A stretch of DNA of 64,000 nucleotides, taken from Bhargavaea cecembensis. GTDB lineage: Bacteria; Bacillota; Bacilli; Bacillales_A; Planococcaceae. The stretch is taken from positions 51,022 to 115,021 of the forward strand of contig NZ_LN651372.1 of the NCBI RefSeq assembly GCF_000826125.2, given 5' to 3'. The notes below the pieces were generated by a model that ran no database searches, had not been told where the DNA came from, and was given only the letters and a program-made list of their open reading frames with translations. Below, piece after piece: positions 16,765 to 25,138 of the stretch; position 1 is the stretch's first letter; every line of letters starts with the position of its first letter. The translations under genes and the position numbers were made by a program.

Positions 16765-17553
16765 ATGATTTTAAAAAGAGTGAGCATGGCGGGGCCGTTG
16801 CCGGACATCGGACGCTTTCCGTTCAGCCTGCCTGTTATCCAAGAGTTCCGGGAGTTCACTTTCCGTGCCCCGGTCACCATCATCGCCGGCGACAATGGAA
16901 CCGGCAAGACGACACTGCTCGAAGGGATCGCGGCGGCAGCGGACAGCATCCTGATCAGCCGGCTGCCGATGGAAGGGAACCCGTCGCTCGCCCACGCGCA
17001 AGAATTGGCAGACCGGCTGTCCCTTTCCTGGTCGGTGAAGACGAGGAACGGATTTTTCTTCCGTGCCATGGATTTCATCACCTATACGATCGAAGTCGCC
17101 CGGATGCGGGAAGACGCGCGGGCCGCGGTGGAAGAGATTCAAGAGCGCAGCCCCGGCAGTCTTGAGGTCATGCCCCATGCCCGGACGTACGCGGAACTCC
17201 GCAACCTTTACGGGGACGGACTGGACAGGCGGTCACACGGCGAAAGTTTCCTGGACCTGTTCGGGGCGCGCTTCCGGCCCGGCGGCTTCTATATCCTCGA
17301 TGAGCCCGAAGCTCCGCTGTCTCCGTCCAACCAGCTCGCGCTCCTTGCGATGCTGCATGACATGGTCGGCCAAGGCGCCCAGTTCCTCATCTCCACCCAC
17401 TCCCCGATCCTCATGGCTTATCCGGGTGCGGATCTGTACGAGATCCGCGGCGGACGGCTTGAGCCGGCTGCATTCGGCGAAATTGAACACGTCCGGCTGA
17501 CAAAAGATTTTCTCGACAGCCCGGAACGATACTTGCGGCATCTGTTCGAATAA
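16765..17553 (+). CDS. AAA family ATPase (ABC/RecF-like, stand-alone)
   Basis: 262-residue P-loop protein with Walker A GDNGTGKTTLLEG (about residue 44), Walker B GFYILDEPEAPLS and the switch STHSPILMAYPGA, the order of single-gene AAA_21/AAA_23 ATPases. The gap between Walker A and B is short, with no coiled coil or zinc hook, and HGESFLDLF probably serves as the signature loop. No membrane partner or nuclease gene is next to it, so it is neither a transporter subunit nor an obvious OLD-type defence gene. Function unknown. Start by GGGGGCGGAT upstream. Confidence 0.85.
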   Translation: MILKRVSMAGPLPDIGRFPFSLPVIQEFREFTFRAPVTIIAGDNGTGKTTLLEGIAAAADSILISRLPMEGNPSLAHAQELADRLSLSWSVKTRNGFFFRAMDFITYTIEVARMREDARAAVEEIQERSPGSLEVMPHARTYAELRNLYGDGLDRRSHGESFLDLFGARFRPGGFYILDEPEAPLSPSNQLALLAMLHDMVGQGAQFLISTHSPILMAYPGADLYEIRGGRLEPAAFGEIEHVRLTKDFLDSPERYLRHLFE

Positions 17554-17557
17554 ACGA

Positions 17558-17595
17558 AAACCGGTCCCCCGCATGCAGGGAGCCGGTTTATTTTC
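17558..17595. terminator. Terminator between the AAA ATPase and yitT-like genes
   Basis: Stem AAACCGG/CCGGTTT with inner TCCC/GGGA pairing; T-rich on the plus strand (TTTATTTT) and usable from both sides. Confidence 0.75.
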
Positions 17596-18454
17596 ATTTT
17601 CCCGTGTCCATGAAGTTGCTGCCGGAGATTTCATTCACCCGCTGGACGACGACGAATGCTTCGGGGTCGACGTTTCGGATGACGGTCCGGAGCTGGGCCA
17701 TTTCCAAGCGGTCGACGACGGTGTAGATCACTTTCTTCGAATCGTTCGTGAAGGCGCCCTCCCCGTTGAGGAACGTGACCCCCCGGCCGACGGCTTCGAA
17801 AAAGCCATGGGCGAGTTCGTCCGCCCTTTCTGAAATGATCATGACGGACAGGGATTCATCGAGTCCCTCGACGACCATGTCGATCACCTTGGAGGCGATG
17901 AAATACGTGATCATTGAATAGAACGTCGTCTCCCACGTAAAGACGAGCAGCCCGGCGAGCGTGAAGATGAAGACGTTCATGATCATGACGATCTGGCCGA
18001 CTGAAATCGGCCGCCGCTTGCTGATCAGGATGGCGAGGATTTCCGTGCCGTCGAGCGCCCCGCCCGTCCGGATGACGAGGCCGACCCCGACGCCGAGCAC
18101 GACCGCCCCGATGATGGTCGAAAGGAACAGATCCTCGGTGACGACGGGGAATTGCTCAAAGAACTTCGTCGCGATGGAGAGGACCAGGATCCCGTAAAGC
18201 GCCTCGACCGTGAACTTGAGGCCCAGCCGCTTGTACCCGAGGAACAGGAACGGGACATTCAGCAGGACAATGAAGATACTGAGGGAAACCGGCGTCATCT
18301 CCGAGAGGATGATCGACAGGCCGATGACCCCGCCGTCGAGTATGGCGTTCGGCACGAGGAACAGCTGCAGGCCGATCGCCGCGATGACCGCTCCGATCGT
18401 GATCATGATGAACTGGGCGACCGGCGAATCCGCCACCCGTTTGTTTTTGTCCAT
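17594..18454 (-). CDS. YitT family membrane protein (DUF161/DUF2179)
   Basis: 286-residue protein with about five to six helices in the first 200 residues, including TIGAVIAAIGLQLFLVPNAI and DGGVIGLSIILSEMTP, the family's glycine-rich segment GVGLVIRTGGALDGTEILAI, and a C-terminal soluble DUF2179 domain (ESLSVMIISERADELAHGF onward). Widespread in Bacillales in many copies; transport has been suggested but no substrate is known. Confidence 0.9.
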   Translation of the reverse strand: MDKNKRVADSPVAQFIMITIGAVIAAIGLQLFLVPNAILDGGVIGLSIILSEMTPVSLSIFIVLLNVPFLFLGYKRLGLKFTVEALYGILVLSIATKFFEQFPVVTEDLFLSTIIGAVVLGVGVGLVIRTGGALDGTEILAILISKRRPISVGQIVMIMNVFIFTLAGLLVFTWETTFYSMITYFIASKVIDMVVEGLDESLSVMIISERADELAHGFFEAVGRGVTFLNGEGAFTNDSKKVIYTVVDRLEMAQLRTVIRNVDPEAFVVVQRVNEISGSNFMDTGK

Positions 18455-18543
18455 ATCCCTCCCCCTTCCGTTTATCCGATGCCTTCATTATTCCAAACCT
18501 GCCGCTCCGGGCGCAAGCAAGGCGGCCGAAACGGCAGGCGGGT

Positions 18544-18585
18544 GAATGTCAAGTTAGAGAGGGCGAGTGTCAACTCGCCCTCTCT
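18544..18585. repeat. Array E1: two 21-bp GAGTGTCAACT-family units forming a hairpin
   Basis: Units start at 18544 (GAATGTCAAGTT) and 18565 (GAGTGTCAACTC). Bases 18556-18585 form a perfect 12-bp stem, AGAGAGGGCGAG/CTCGCCCTCTCT, with TGTCAA as loop. Confidence 0.75.
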
Positions 18586-18669
18586 CCACCTAACCAGCGC
18601 TTTCCATGAGTGCCTCGCCCATTCCCGCGGCGCCTGCCAACTTCTTTACTCAGAGGGAGACACAATCGT

Positions 18670-18732
18670 GAAACGTTGTGTATCTTTGCTGAAACGTTGT
18701 GTATCTTCGTTGAAGCGTTGCGGATCTATATT
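18670..18732. repeat. Array E2: three 21-bp units of the GAAACGTTGTGTATC family
   Basis: Units start at 18670, 18691 and 18712; the first two share GAAACGTTGTGTATCTT, the third is GAAGCGTTGCGGATCT. Same family as array C2, about 12.5 kb away. Confidence 0.9.
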
Positions 18733-18753
18733 ATATCGACCAATACGTTAAAT

Positions 18754-18789
18754 AAAAAACAATCCCCGGGCACGCAGTCCGGAGATTGT
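18754..18789 (-). terminator. Terminator of ppaC
   Basis: On the minus strand, stem ACAATC-TCCGG/CCCGGGGATTGT followed by TTTTTTA. Confidence 0.8.
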
Positions 18790-18796
18790 CATGATT

Positions 18797-19726
18797 TTAT
18801 TCAGCGAGGGCTTCTGTCAGCACCGGAACGATCTGCTTTTTCCGGGAGACGACGCCTTTCAGCTTGGTGACGTTGTTCTCAAGCGGAGCGTGGAAGGCAC
18901 CGCTCGCGGCTTCGGCTTCGCTTCCGAGAATGAGGACCGTCGAGTCGTTCTCGAGGATGTCCGTGATCGCCAGCATATAGAGGGACAGCTCCCGCTCCGC
19001 AATCACGCGGTAAAGCAGGTCTTCCAGCTCTTCCTTGCGGCTGAGCACGTCGTCCACGTCGACCGTGTTCACCTGGGCGATGACGAACTTCTTGCCGCCG
19101 ACCTCGAACTCTTTCGCATCCATGTTGATGAGGTCATCGAGGGTTTTCTTGCTCAGATCGGCGCCCGCCTTCAGCATGGCGAGGCCGTATTCTTCCGCAT
19201 CCACACCGGCGATCGCCGCAAGCTCGTCCGCCGCTTTCCGGTCTTCTTCCGTGAACGTCGGCGACTTGAACAGCAGCGAGTCGGAGATGATCGCCGACAG
19301 CATGAGGCCCGCGATATCTTTCGGGATCTCGACACCGTTCTCCTTGTAGAGTTTGTTCAGGATCGTCGCCGTGCAGCCGACCGGCTCCGCCCGGTAATAA
19401 AGCGGATCGGCCGTTTCGAAGTTCGCGATCCGGTGATGGTCCACCACTTCGATGACGCGGACATCTTCAATGTCGTCCGCGCTCTGCTGGCGCTCATTGT
19501 GATCGACGAGGATGACCTGCCCGGCCTCAGCCGCCACTTTTTCCACGAAGCGCGGCGCCTCAAAACCGAATTTTTCGAGTGCGTACGCCGTTTCATCACT
19601 GACTTCTCCGAGACGGACCGCCTCTGCGTCCATGCCGAGTTCTTTCTTCAGATACGCATAGGCGATCGCCGCCGTGATGGAGTCCGTGTCAGGGTTTTTA
19701 TGTCCGAAAACAAGTGTTTTTGTCAT
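18797..19726 (-). CDS. ppaC: Manganese-dependent inorganic pyrophosphatase (family II)
   Basis: Hydrolyses pyrophosphate to phosphate in the cytoplasm and so pulls biosynthetic reactions forward. 309 residues, the same length as B. subtilis PpaC. DHH-family metal ligands are visible in [10 protein letters not shown] (His9, Asp13, Asp15), VDHNER and EVVDHHRI; the C-terminal DHHA2 domain carries the typical RKKQIVP near the end. I chose the ATG at 19726 because AGGAGGA lies at proper spacing; the ATG 9 bases upstream would touch that site. Monocistronic. Confidence 0.97.
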   Translation of the reverse strand: MTKTLVFGHKNPDTDSITAAIAYAYLKKELGMDAEAVRLGEVSDETAYALEKFGFEAPRFVEKVAAEAGQVILVDHNERQQSADDIEDVRVIEVVDHHRIANFETADPLYYRAEPVGCTATILNKLYKENGVEIPKDIAGLMLSAIISDSLLFKSPTFTEEDRKAADELAAIAGVDAEEYGLAMLKAGADLSKKTLDDLINMDAKEFEVGGKKFVIAQVNTVDVDDVLSRKEELEDLLYRVIAERELSLYMLAITDILENDSTVLILGSEAEAASGAFHAPLENNVTKLKGVVSRKKQIVPVLTEALAE

Positions 19727-19777
19727 TGCAACCATTCCTCCTGCCCGTCTTGTTTCAAATTTTCCCTACCTAGTTTA

Positions 19778-20221
19778 TCATAATCCGCCAGTCGACAATA
19801 AGGCGGCGAGGTCATCTTTGTTGATGAGGAAATCGGCGAGCGTGTATTCGTCGAGAACGGCGAGATACGCGAGGAGGGCGCGGTTCAATGCACCCCGCAG
19901 GCCGCAGATCGGGCTCAGGATGCACTGGTTCGCCGTTGAACTGAAGCATTCGACGATATTGAAGTCATCTTCCGTCTGGCGGACGACCGCCCCGATATTG
20001 ATCTCCTCCGGCGGGACGGCGAGTTTCACCCCGCCGCCGCGTCCGCGTATGGTTTCGACGTACCCCATCTTCCCAAGCTCATGCGTCACTTTCATCAGGT
20101 GGTTTTTCGATATGCCGTACGCATCCGAAATCCCCTGGATCGTCGACAGCTCTCCCGGTCCTTTTGTCCCGAGATACATGAGGACGCGCAGGGAATAGTC
20201 GGTATACATCGTGAGTCTCAT
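19778..20221 (-). CDS. nsrR: Nitric-oxide-sensing Rrf2 repressor NsrR
   Basis: 147-residue Rrf2-family regulator. The N-terminal winged helix (MRLTMYTDYSLRVLMYLGTK) is followed by three cysteines at positions 92, 100 and 106 in ECFSSTANQCILSPIC, exactly the spacing of the [4Fe-4S] cluster ligands in Bacillus NsrR. Nitric oxide attacks the cluster and relieves repression. The gene is divergent from hmp, the classical NsrR target, which strongly supports the call. Confidence 0.95.
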   Translation of the reverse strand: MRLTMYTDYSLRVLMYLGTKGPGELSTIQGISDAYGISKNHLMKVTHELGKMGYVETIRGRGGGVKLAVPPEEINIGAVVRQTEDDFNIVECFSSTANQCILSPICGLRGALNRALLAYLAVLDEYTLADFLINKDDLAALLSTGGL

Positions 20222-20348
20222 GTATGGTCACTCGCCTTTCTATCCATATTATAAGCGCTGTGCCCCAATCCATAAAGAAAAGCGCCGCAGCCGAAAATTT
20301 GTCTTTTCTTTGAATGGCATGTGACTGAATTTCGACAGCCGCTTAAAC

Positions 20349-20391
20349 ATGTATTTTATATATTGCTTTAAAAACAAGACCGCAGTATTCT
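20349..20391 (+). promoter_or_regulatory. hmp promoter with candidate NsrR operator
   Basis: TTGCTT (20363-20368) and TATTCT (20386-20391) are 17 bp apart. The AT-rich partial dyad ATGTATTTTATATAT (20349-20363) abuts the -35 box and resembles the ATGTATTT-type NsrR sites of Bacillus. Confidence 0.55.
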
Positions 20392-20432
20392 TGAGTCAAG
20401 AACAAAACACACAGACGAAAGGTGAGAGTGCA

Positions 20433-21617
20433 ATGCTTTCCCAACAAACAATCGATATCGTAAAATCCACAGTTCCTGTCCTGGAGCAGCACGGCAAAAC
20501 GATTACGACCGTCTTCTATAAAAACATGTTTGAAGCTCATCCGGAGCTCCTGAATATCTTCAACCACGCGAACCAGTCCCGCGGACGCCAGCAGACGGCC
20601 CTGTCCAACACCGTCCTCGCAGCCGCCAAATACATCGACAACCTGGAAGCCATCGTGCCGGTCGTCGTCCAGATCGGCGAAAAGCACCGCGGCCTCAACG
20701 TGCGTCCTGAACACTACCCGATCGTCGGTTACCACCTCCTCGGCGCCATCAAGGAAGTGCTCGGCGACGCCGCCACTCCTGAGATCATCGGTGCATGGGG
20801 CGAAGCATACGAAGCCATCGCCGACGCGTTCATCGGCGTAGAGAAGAAAATGTATGAAGAAGCAGCCAACCAGGAAAACGGCTGGGACGGATTCAAGGAC
20901 TTCGTCGTGGCGAAAAAAGTGGAAGAAAGCGACGTCATCACTTCCTTCTACCTGAAGCCGGCTGACGGCAAAGGCGTTCCTTCGTATATTCCTGGCCAGT
21001 ACCTCACGATCCGTGTATCGATCCCCGGCGAAAAGTACACGATGATCCGCCAGTACAGCCTGTCCCGCGCACCTCAAGAAGACATGTTCCGCATTTCCGT
21101 GAAGCGTGAAGACGAGTGCAATCCTGAAGGCAAAGTGTCCACTTACCTGCACCGCCAAGTGAACGAAGGCGATAAGATCGAAGTAAGCGCACCGGCAGGC
21201 GTGTTCTACCTGGATACTGAAGGGACAACTCCGGTCACACTCATCTCCGGAGGCGTCGGCCTCACACCGATGATGTCGATGTTCGACCACATCACGAACA
21301 ACCAGCCTGAACGCGCAGTATCGTTCATCCACTCTGCCCGCAACCCGCAGCTCCAGGCATTTGACGGCGACCTCCGTGAAATGGCGGCCGGTCGCGAGAA
21401 CGTATCGTACTCAGTCCGCTACTCCGACACGGACGGGTTCCTCGACCGCGACTTCCTCGCAAGCCGCGTCCTCGACGGCAGCGATGTCTACGTCTGCGGC
21501 CCGGCACCGTTCATGAACGCCATGATCCGCGAACTGCGTGCCCTCGGCGTCTCGCTCGACAACATCCACTTCGAATTCTTCGGCCCTGCGGCTGAACTCG
21601 AAGCCGTCACCGCTTAA
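20433..21617 (+). CDS. hmp: Flavohemoglobin / nitric oxide dioxygenase Hmp
   Basis: Converts NO and O2 to nitrate using NAD(P)H, protecting against nitrosative stress; cytoplasmic. 394 residues. The globin domain (1-140) has the distal pair Tyr29 and Gln53 and the proximal His85, matching the E. coli numbering. A ferredoxin-reductase module follows: RQYSLSRAP (FAD binding), LISGGVGLTPMMSM (NAD(P)H binding) and YVCGPAPFM near the end. The start has AAAGGTGAG upstream. Codon use is more biased than in neighbours, consistent with strong expression. Confidence 0.98.
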   Translation: MLSQQTIDIVKSTVPVLEQHGKTITTVFYKNMFEAHPELLNIFNHANQSRGRQQTALSNTVLAAAKYIDNLEAIVPVVVQIGEKHRGLNVRPEHYPIVGYHLLGAIKEVLGDAATPEIIGAWGEAYEAIADAFIGVEKKMYEEAANQENGWDGFKDFVVAKKVEESDVITSFYLKPADGKGVPSYIPGQYLTIRVSIPGEKYTMIRQYSLSRAPQEDMFRISVKREDECNPEGKVSTYLHRQVNEGDKIEVSAPAGVFYLDTEGTTPVTLISGGVGLTPMMSMFDHITNNQPERAVSFIHSARNPQLQAFDGDLREMAAGRENVSYSVRYSDTDGFLDRDFLASRVLDGSDVYVCGPAPFMNAMIRELRALGVSLDNIHFEFFGPAAELEAVTA

Positions 21618-21630
21618 TCGAATGAACGGC

Positions 21631-21667
21631 AAAACCCCCGACCGGGAAACCGGATCGGGGGTTTTTT
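21631..21667 (+). terminator. Terminator of hmp
   Basis: Stem AAAACCCCCGA/TCGGGGGTTTT followed by TT; very strong. Confidence 0.92.
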
Positions 21668-21707
21668 AGATGAATGGGCCAGTCCGGACAGCGCCGGAGA
21701 CGTCTCC

Positions 21708-21786
21708 GATTACACTCGAGGCCCTCCGGATTACACTCAGGCGGCCTCCGATTACACCCGAAGCTTCCCGTCCCGGATCACACTCA
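21708..21786. repeat. Array F: 21-bp repeats with GATTACACTC core
   Basis: GATTACACTC or variants at 21708, 21729 and 21750 (21-bp steps) and GATCACACTC at 21776 (26-bp step). On the minus strand the core reads GAGTGTAATC, so it is close to the GAGTGTCAAC/GAGTGTCATC families of arrays C1, H1 and I. Confidence 0.85.
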
Positions 21787-23073
21787 CCATTCCAGCCACA
21801 AATAAAGCCCCGTCAGCGTCACAAACAGCACAGGGATCGTCAGCACCACTCCGACTTTGAAATAATAGCCCCAAGAAATCTTCACGCCCTTCAGCGACAG
21901 CACATGGAGCCAGAGGAGTGTGGCAAGCGAGCCGATCGGGGTCATTTTCGGGCCGAGGTCGGAACCGATGACGTTCGCGTAGATCAGGGCTTCACGCACC
22001 CGCTCCGGCACGTCCGCGTCCTGGATGGCGAGCGCGTCGATCATGACGGTCGGCATGTTGTTCATGACCGAAGACAGAATCGCCGCGATGAAACCCATGC
22101 CGACGGTCGCGGCGTACAGGCCGTGGCCCGCCGTCCATTCGATGAGCGAGGCGAGGACGTCGGTGAGGCCCGCGTTGCGGAGTCCGTACACGACGACGTA
22201 CATGCCGACCGAGAAGAAGACGATCGCCCAAGGGGCCCCTTTGATGACCGCCCTTCCGTCAACCGCCCGGCTCGGCGCGGAAATCGCCAGGAAGATCAGA
22301 GCGACCGCGCCGGCGATGAAGGAGACCGGAATGCCGAATGCCTCGCTCAGGAAATATCCGGCGAGAAGAACCGAGATGACCGCCCACGACAGACGGAACA
22401 GCTTCAGGTCTCTGATCGCCGTCCGGGGCTCCGCAAGCTTTGAGGCGTCGAATGTCTTTGGAATGCTGCGCCCGAAATACAAATACAGAACAAGCATGCT
22501 CGCAGCCAGGCTGAACAAGTTCGGCACGACCATCCGCACTGCATACTCCGTGAACCCGATGCCGAAAAAGTCCGCCGAGACGATGTTCACGAGGTTCGAG
22601 ATGACGAGCGGGAGCGACGTCGTATCCGCAATGAAGCCCGACGCCATGATGAACGGCAGGATGAGTTTGTCCTTGAAGTCGAGTGCGCGCATCATGGCGA
22701 GCACGATCGGCGTGATGATGAGCGCCGCCCCGTCATTTGCGAACAGCGCCGCGACGATCGCACCGAGGAGCGTGACGAGCAGGAACATCCGGACGCCGCT
22801 CCCTTTCGCAAACCGCGCCATATGCAGCGCCGCCCATTCAAAGAACCCGATTTCGTCGAGTATGAGTGAGATCAGGATCAGCGCAACGAACGTGAGCGTC
22901 GCGTTCCAGACGATGCCCGTCACGTCCCATACGTCCTGCAGGCTGACCACTCCGGCAAGAAGTGCGATGGCCGCTCCGGCAACCGCCGACCAGCCGATCG
23001 ACAGCCCCCTCGGCTGCCAGATGACGAACACGAGAGTAACGAGGAAAATGAGTGCCGCGAGCCAGGCCGTCAT
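21784..23073 (-). CDS. arsB: Arsenite efflux permease ArsB
   Basis: Polytopic membrane carrier of 429 residues that exports arsenite and antimonite. The family segments are present: [20 protein letters not shown] near the start, [40 protein letters not shown] and, near the C terminus, [20 protein letters not shown]. No arsA or arsC gene is nearby, so it works as a secondary carrier. It overlaps arsR by 4 bp and is cotranscribed. Confidence 0.95.
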   Translation of the reverse strand: MTAWLAALIFLVTLVFVIWQPRGLSIGWSAVAGAAIALLAGVVSLQDVWDVTGIVWNATLTFVALILISLILDEIGFFEWAALHMARFAKGSGVRMFLLVTLLGAIVAALFANDGAALIITPIVLAMMRALDFKDKLILPFIMASGFIADTTSLPLVISNLVNIVSADFFGIGFTEYAVRMVVPNLFSLAASMLVLYLYFGRSIPKTFDASKLAEPRTAIRDLKLFRLSWAVISVLLAGYFLSEAFGIPVSFIAGAVALIFLAISAPSRAVDGRAVIKGAPWAIVFFSVGMYVVVYGLRNAGLTDVLASLIEWTAGHGLYAATVGMGFIAAILSSVMNNMPTVMIDALAIQDADVPERVREALIYANVIGSDLGPKMTPIGSLATLLWLHVLSLKGVKISWGYYFKVGVVLTIPVLFVTLTGLYLWLEW

Positions 23074-23402
23074 GCGTCACAGCAACCTTTCATCCCGTCC
23101 TTCTCCAGGCCGGCGACCGTGCGCTCCGGAGCCGGCAGCCGGGAAATTAGGTCCACGAGGACGCCGTGGAGCGGATGCGTTTCTTCCAGCGACCAGAACG
23201 TCCACCGCCCCTTCTTTTCGCCTGTGACCATCCCTGCCTCTTTGAGCCGCTTGAGATGCTGGCTCACCGCCGGCTGCGTCAGGCCGACGAGCGGCGTCAG
23301 ATCGCAGATGCAGACCGGACCTCCCGCGATCTGCTGCAGGATTCTGAGCCGGGTCCCGTCCCCTGCCGCCTTCATGAATAATTCAAGTTCCGCAAGTTCC
23401 AC
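23070..23402 (-). CDS. arsR: Arsenic-responsive repressor ArsR
   Basis: 110-residue winged-helix repressor. The As(III) site is the CICDL motif (Cys31, Cys33) before the recognition helix [20 protein letters not shown]; a Cys-Cys pair near the C terminus (KGCCDA) may add a ligand. GTG start with GGAGGG upstream. First gene of the arsRB operon. Confidence 0.93.
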   Translation of the reverse strand: MELAELELFMKAAGDGTRLRILQQIAGGPVCICDLTPLVGLTQPAVSQHLKRLKEAGMVTGEKKGRWTFWSLEETHPLHGVLVDLISRLPAPERTVAGLEKDGMKGCCDA

Positions 23403-23435
23403 CGGAATCCCTCCAAAATAAAAGAATACCGGTTG

Positions 23436-23465
23436 ATTATATTAGCGGCGTCTTATATAAGTCAA
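23436..23465 (-). promoter_or_regulatory. arsRB promoter with overlapping dyad
   Basis: On the minus strand TTGACT and TATAAT are separated by 18 bp. The spacer is framed by TTATAT/ATATAA, an imperfect inverted repeat that may be the ArsR operator. Confidence 0.65.
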
Positions 23466-23518
23466 TGCTTATCTCCGGCAGTCGAAGAAATACCGGAAGC
23501 CATCGAATTTCCGCACGC

Positions 23519-23547
23519 AAAAAGCGCACCCACCAGGATGCGCTTTT
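23519..23547 (-). terminator. Terminator of the YfkM-like gene
   Basis: On the minus strand, stem AAAAGCGCA/TGCGCTTTT followed by T. Confidence 0.8.
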
Positions 23548-23557
23548 CATTTTACCC

Positions 23558-24076
23558 TTATTTCCCTTCGAGCAGTTTCACCGACTCGCGGTTGAACGCC
23601 GGGATGTCATCCGGCTGGCGGCTCGTGACGAGCTGATCCTGGCAGACGACGACTTCCTGGTCCGCGTAGTCCGCGCCGGCATAAATCATATCCTGCTTGA
23701 TCGATTTATAGCCCGTCGCATTGCGCCCTTCCAGCGCCTTGGCCGTGATGAGCAGCTGCGGGCCGTGGCAGATGGCGAACACGGGCTTCTTCGCGTCCAT
23801 GAATTCTTTTGCAAATTCCACGAAGCGCTCGTCCGCACGAAGCTGGTCCGGGGAGAAGCCGCCCGGGATGAAGAGGGCGTCGAAATCCTTGGCGCTGACG
23901 TCATCGATCCCTTTGTCGATCGTCACCGTCGCTTCGCCCTGCTTGCCCTTCACTTGCTTGCCCGCTTCTTTTTCGATCGTGACCACTTCATGGCCGGCAT
24001 CCTTGAACGCCTTTTCCGGATCCGTATACTCCACGTCCTCGAACAGGTTCGTAATTACCGTTGCAATCTTAGCCAA
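23558..24076 (-). CDS. DJ-1/PfpI family protein (YfkM-like general stress protein)
   Basis: 172-codon cytoplasmic member of the DJ-1/PfpI superfamily. The nucleophile elbow is FAICHGPQLL, with the Cys-His pair, and the fold's glutamate is in the IEKEAG/FIPGGF region. Family members act as deglycases, chaperones or proteases; B. subtilis YfkM (general stress protein 18) has the same length. The start is a TTG at 24076 with AAGGAGTGATCGGA before it; a GTG 9 bases upstream would overlap the ribosome binding site. A sigma-B-like promoter precedes it. Confidence 0.88.
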   Translation of the reverse strand: MAKIATVITNLFEDVEYTDPEKAFKDAGHEVVTIEKEAGKQVKGKQGEATVTIDKGIDDVSAKDFDALFIPGGFSPDQLRADERFVEFAKEFMDAKKPVFAICHGPQLLITAKALEGRNATGYKSIKQDMIYAGADYADQEVVVCQDQLVTSRQPDDIPAFNRESVKLLEGK

Positions 24077-24111
24077 TCCGATCACTCCTTAAAAATGTCT
24101 ACCTTCGTTTT

Positions 24112-24136
24112 ATTCCCTTTCGACATTCTTCCAAAC
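24112..24136 (-). promoter_or_regulatory. Candidate sigma-B promoter of the YfkM-like gene
   Basis: On the minus strand GTTTGG, 13 bp, GGGAAT; consensus is GTTTAA-N12-14-GGGTAT. The homologous B. subtilis gene is in the sigma-B regulon. Confidence 0.45.
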
Positions 24137-24137
24137 A

Positions 24138-24731
24138 TCAGCGATACTTCGAGACGAACGGATTGCCCGCTTCATAGAAACGCCACGGGTAGCCGACCGC
24201 CTCGCCGGTGTTCTGGATGCCGACACGGGGGCCCGTTTCCATCTCCCCGCCGAGACCGGGTCCCGGCGCGATGAACAGCGGCTCCTCGTACCAGCGGCTG
24301 CCGTAGTATTTCATCGTCACGCCGAGCGCCTTCGACAGCTTGCCCGGCCCGTTCGTCAAGTCGGGGATGCGATGCTGCTCCCCGCGGCGCTGCTGCATGA
24401 GCGCAAGCCCGTCCACCGGCTCGGCGCCCCGGAGGAGGACCGCATGGGGCGTCCCTTCAGGCCCGGCGACGACATTCATGAGCGTGTGGGTGTGCATCTG
24501 ATACGTATAGACGAGGCCGGGCGCTCCGAACATGATCTCAGTCCGCTTCGTCCGGCGATTATTGAAACTGTGGGCGGCCCGGTCTTCCGGCCCGTGATAC
24601 GCCTCCGTCTCAACGATCCGCGCCGCCGTCAAGCCTTCAGGCGTGGCATGGACGATATACTGGCCGAGCAGCGCCGGTGCCAGTTCCAGAACCGGCTGCC
24701 GGAAAAACCCGGGGTCGATCGGCTCGTACAT
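24138..24731 (-). CDS. 3-methyladenine DNA glycosylase (MPG/AAG family)
   Basis: 197-residue base-excision repair enzyme that removes alkylated purines; B. subtilis YxlJ is about the same size. Motifs seen are ARIVETEAYHGPEDRAAHSF (with the catalytic Glu), RRTKRTEIMFGAPGLVYTYQ, and NGPGKLSKALGVT. The start MYEPIDPGFF was chosen by GGAGGG 7 bases upstream; longer readings lack a site. Stands alone between the YfkM-like gene and the divergent MazG-like gene. Confidence 0.93.
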   Translation of the reverse strand: MYEPIDPGFFRQPVLELAPALLGQYIVHATPEGLTAARIVETEAYHGPEDRAAHSFNNRRTKRTEIMFGAPGLVYTYQMHTHTLMNVVAGPEGTPHAVLLRGAEPVDGLALMQQRRGEQHRIPDLTNGPGKLSKALGVTMKYYGSRWYEEPLFIAPGPGLGGEMETGPRVGIQNTGEAVGYPWRFYEAGNPFVSKYR

Positions 24732-24823
24732 GGTCATCCCTCCAAAATCCATACTTTCTTCCATTCATTGTCGCCCCGATCTGTTGTATACTCAAGGAAA
24801 ACGCGCACAGGGGGAAGCAGCAA

Positions 24824-25138
24824 GTGAAACAGCTCACAGAAGAAATCCTTGCATTCAATGAAGCGCGCGGTTGGTCCCGCGGCAACCGGGACGCCCGCAG
24901 CCTTTCCATATCCATATCGCTCGAAGCGGCCGAACTGCTGGAGCATTTCCAGTGGAGGTCCGGGGAAGAGGCGCTCAGGCAAGACCGCGAGGCCATCGAA
25001 GACGAGGCGGCGGACGTGTTCATCTATCTTCTTCAGTTCGCCGACGTGCTCGGCATCGACCTGGAAGAGGCGGCCCGGCGGAAAATGGCGAAAAACGCAT
25101 TGAAATACCCGGCACCCGAACGGGAGGACGTCCGATGA
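24824..25138 (+). CDS. MazG-like nucleotide pyrophosphohydrolase
   Basis: 104-residue all-alpha NTP-PPase (RS21-C6/dCTPase-like). The magnesium-binding ExxE and ExxD pairs are in EAAELLEHFQW and EDEAADVFIYLLQFAD. Likely cleans the nucleotide pool. GTG start with GGGGGAAG upstream. Its stop overlaps the next gene's ATG by 4 bp (ATGA), so the two are coupled. Confidence 0.88.
   Translation: MKQLTEEILAFNEARGWSRGNRDARSLSISISLEAAELLEHFQWRSGEEALRQDREAIEDEAADVFIYLLQFADVLGIDLEEAARRKMAKNALKYPAPEREDVR

Larger units (their letters stand above)
18455..18796. other. Non-coding gap with two repeat arrays
   Basis: 342 bp between the yitT-like start and the end of ppaC. It holds array E1 with a perfect hairpin, a degenerate stretch (GAGTGCCTCGCC at 18608), array E2 and the ppaC terminator. 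No gene recognised. Confidence 0.7.

Noticed and set aside
16765-17553. OLD-type or other anti-phage defence ATPase
   Set aside because: No TOPRIM or nuclease domain and no partner gene such as gajB or a helicase beside it.
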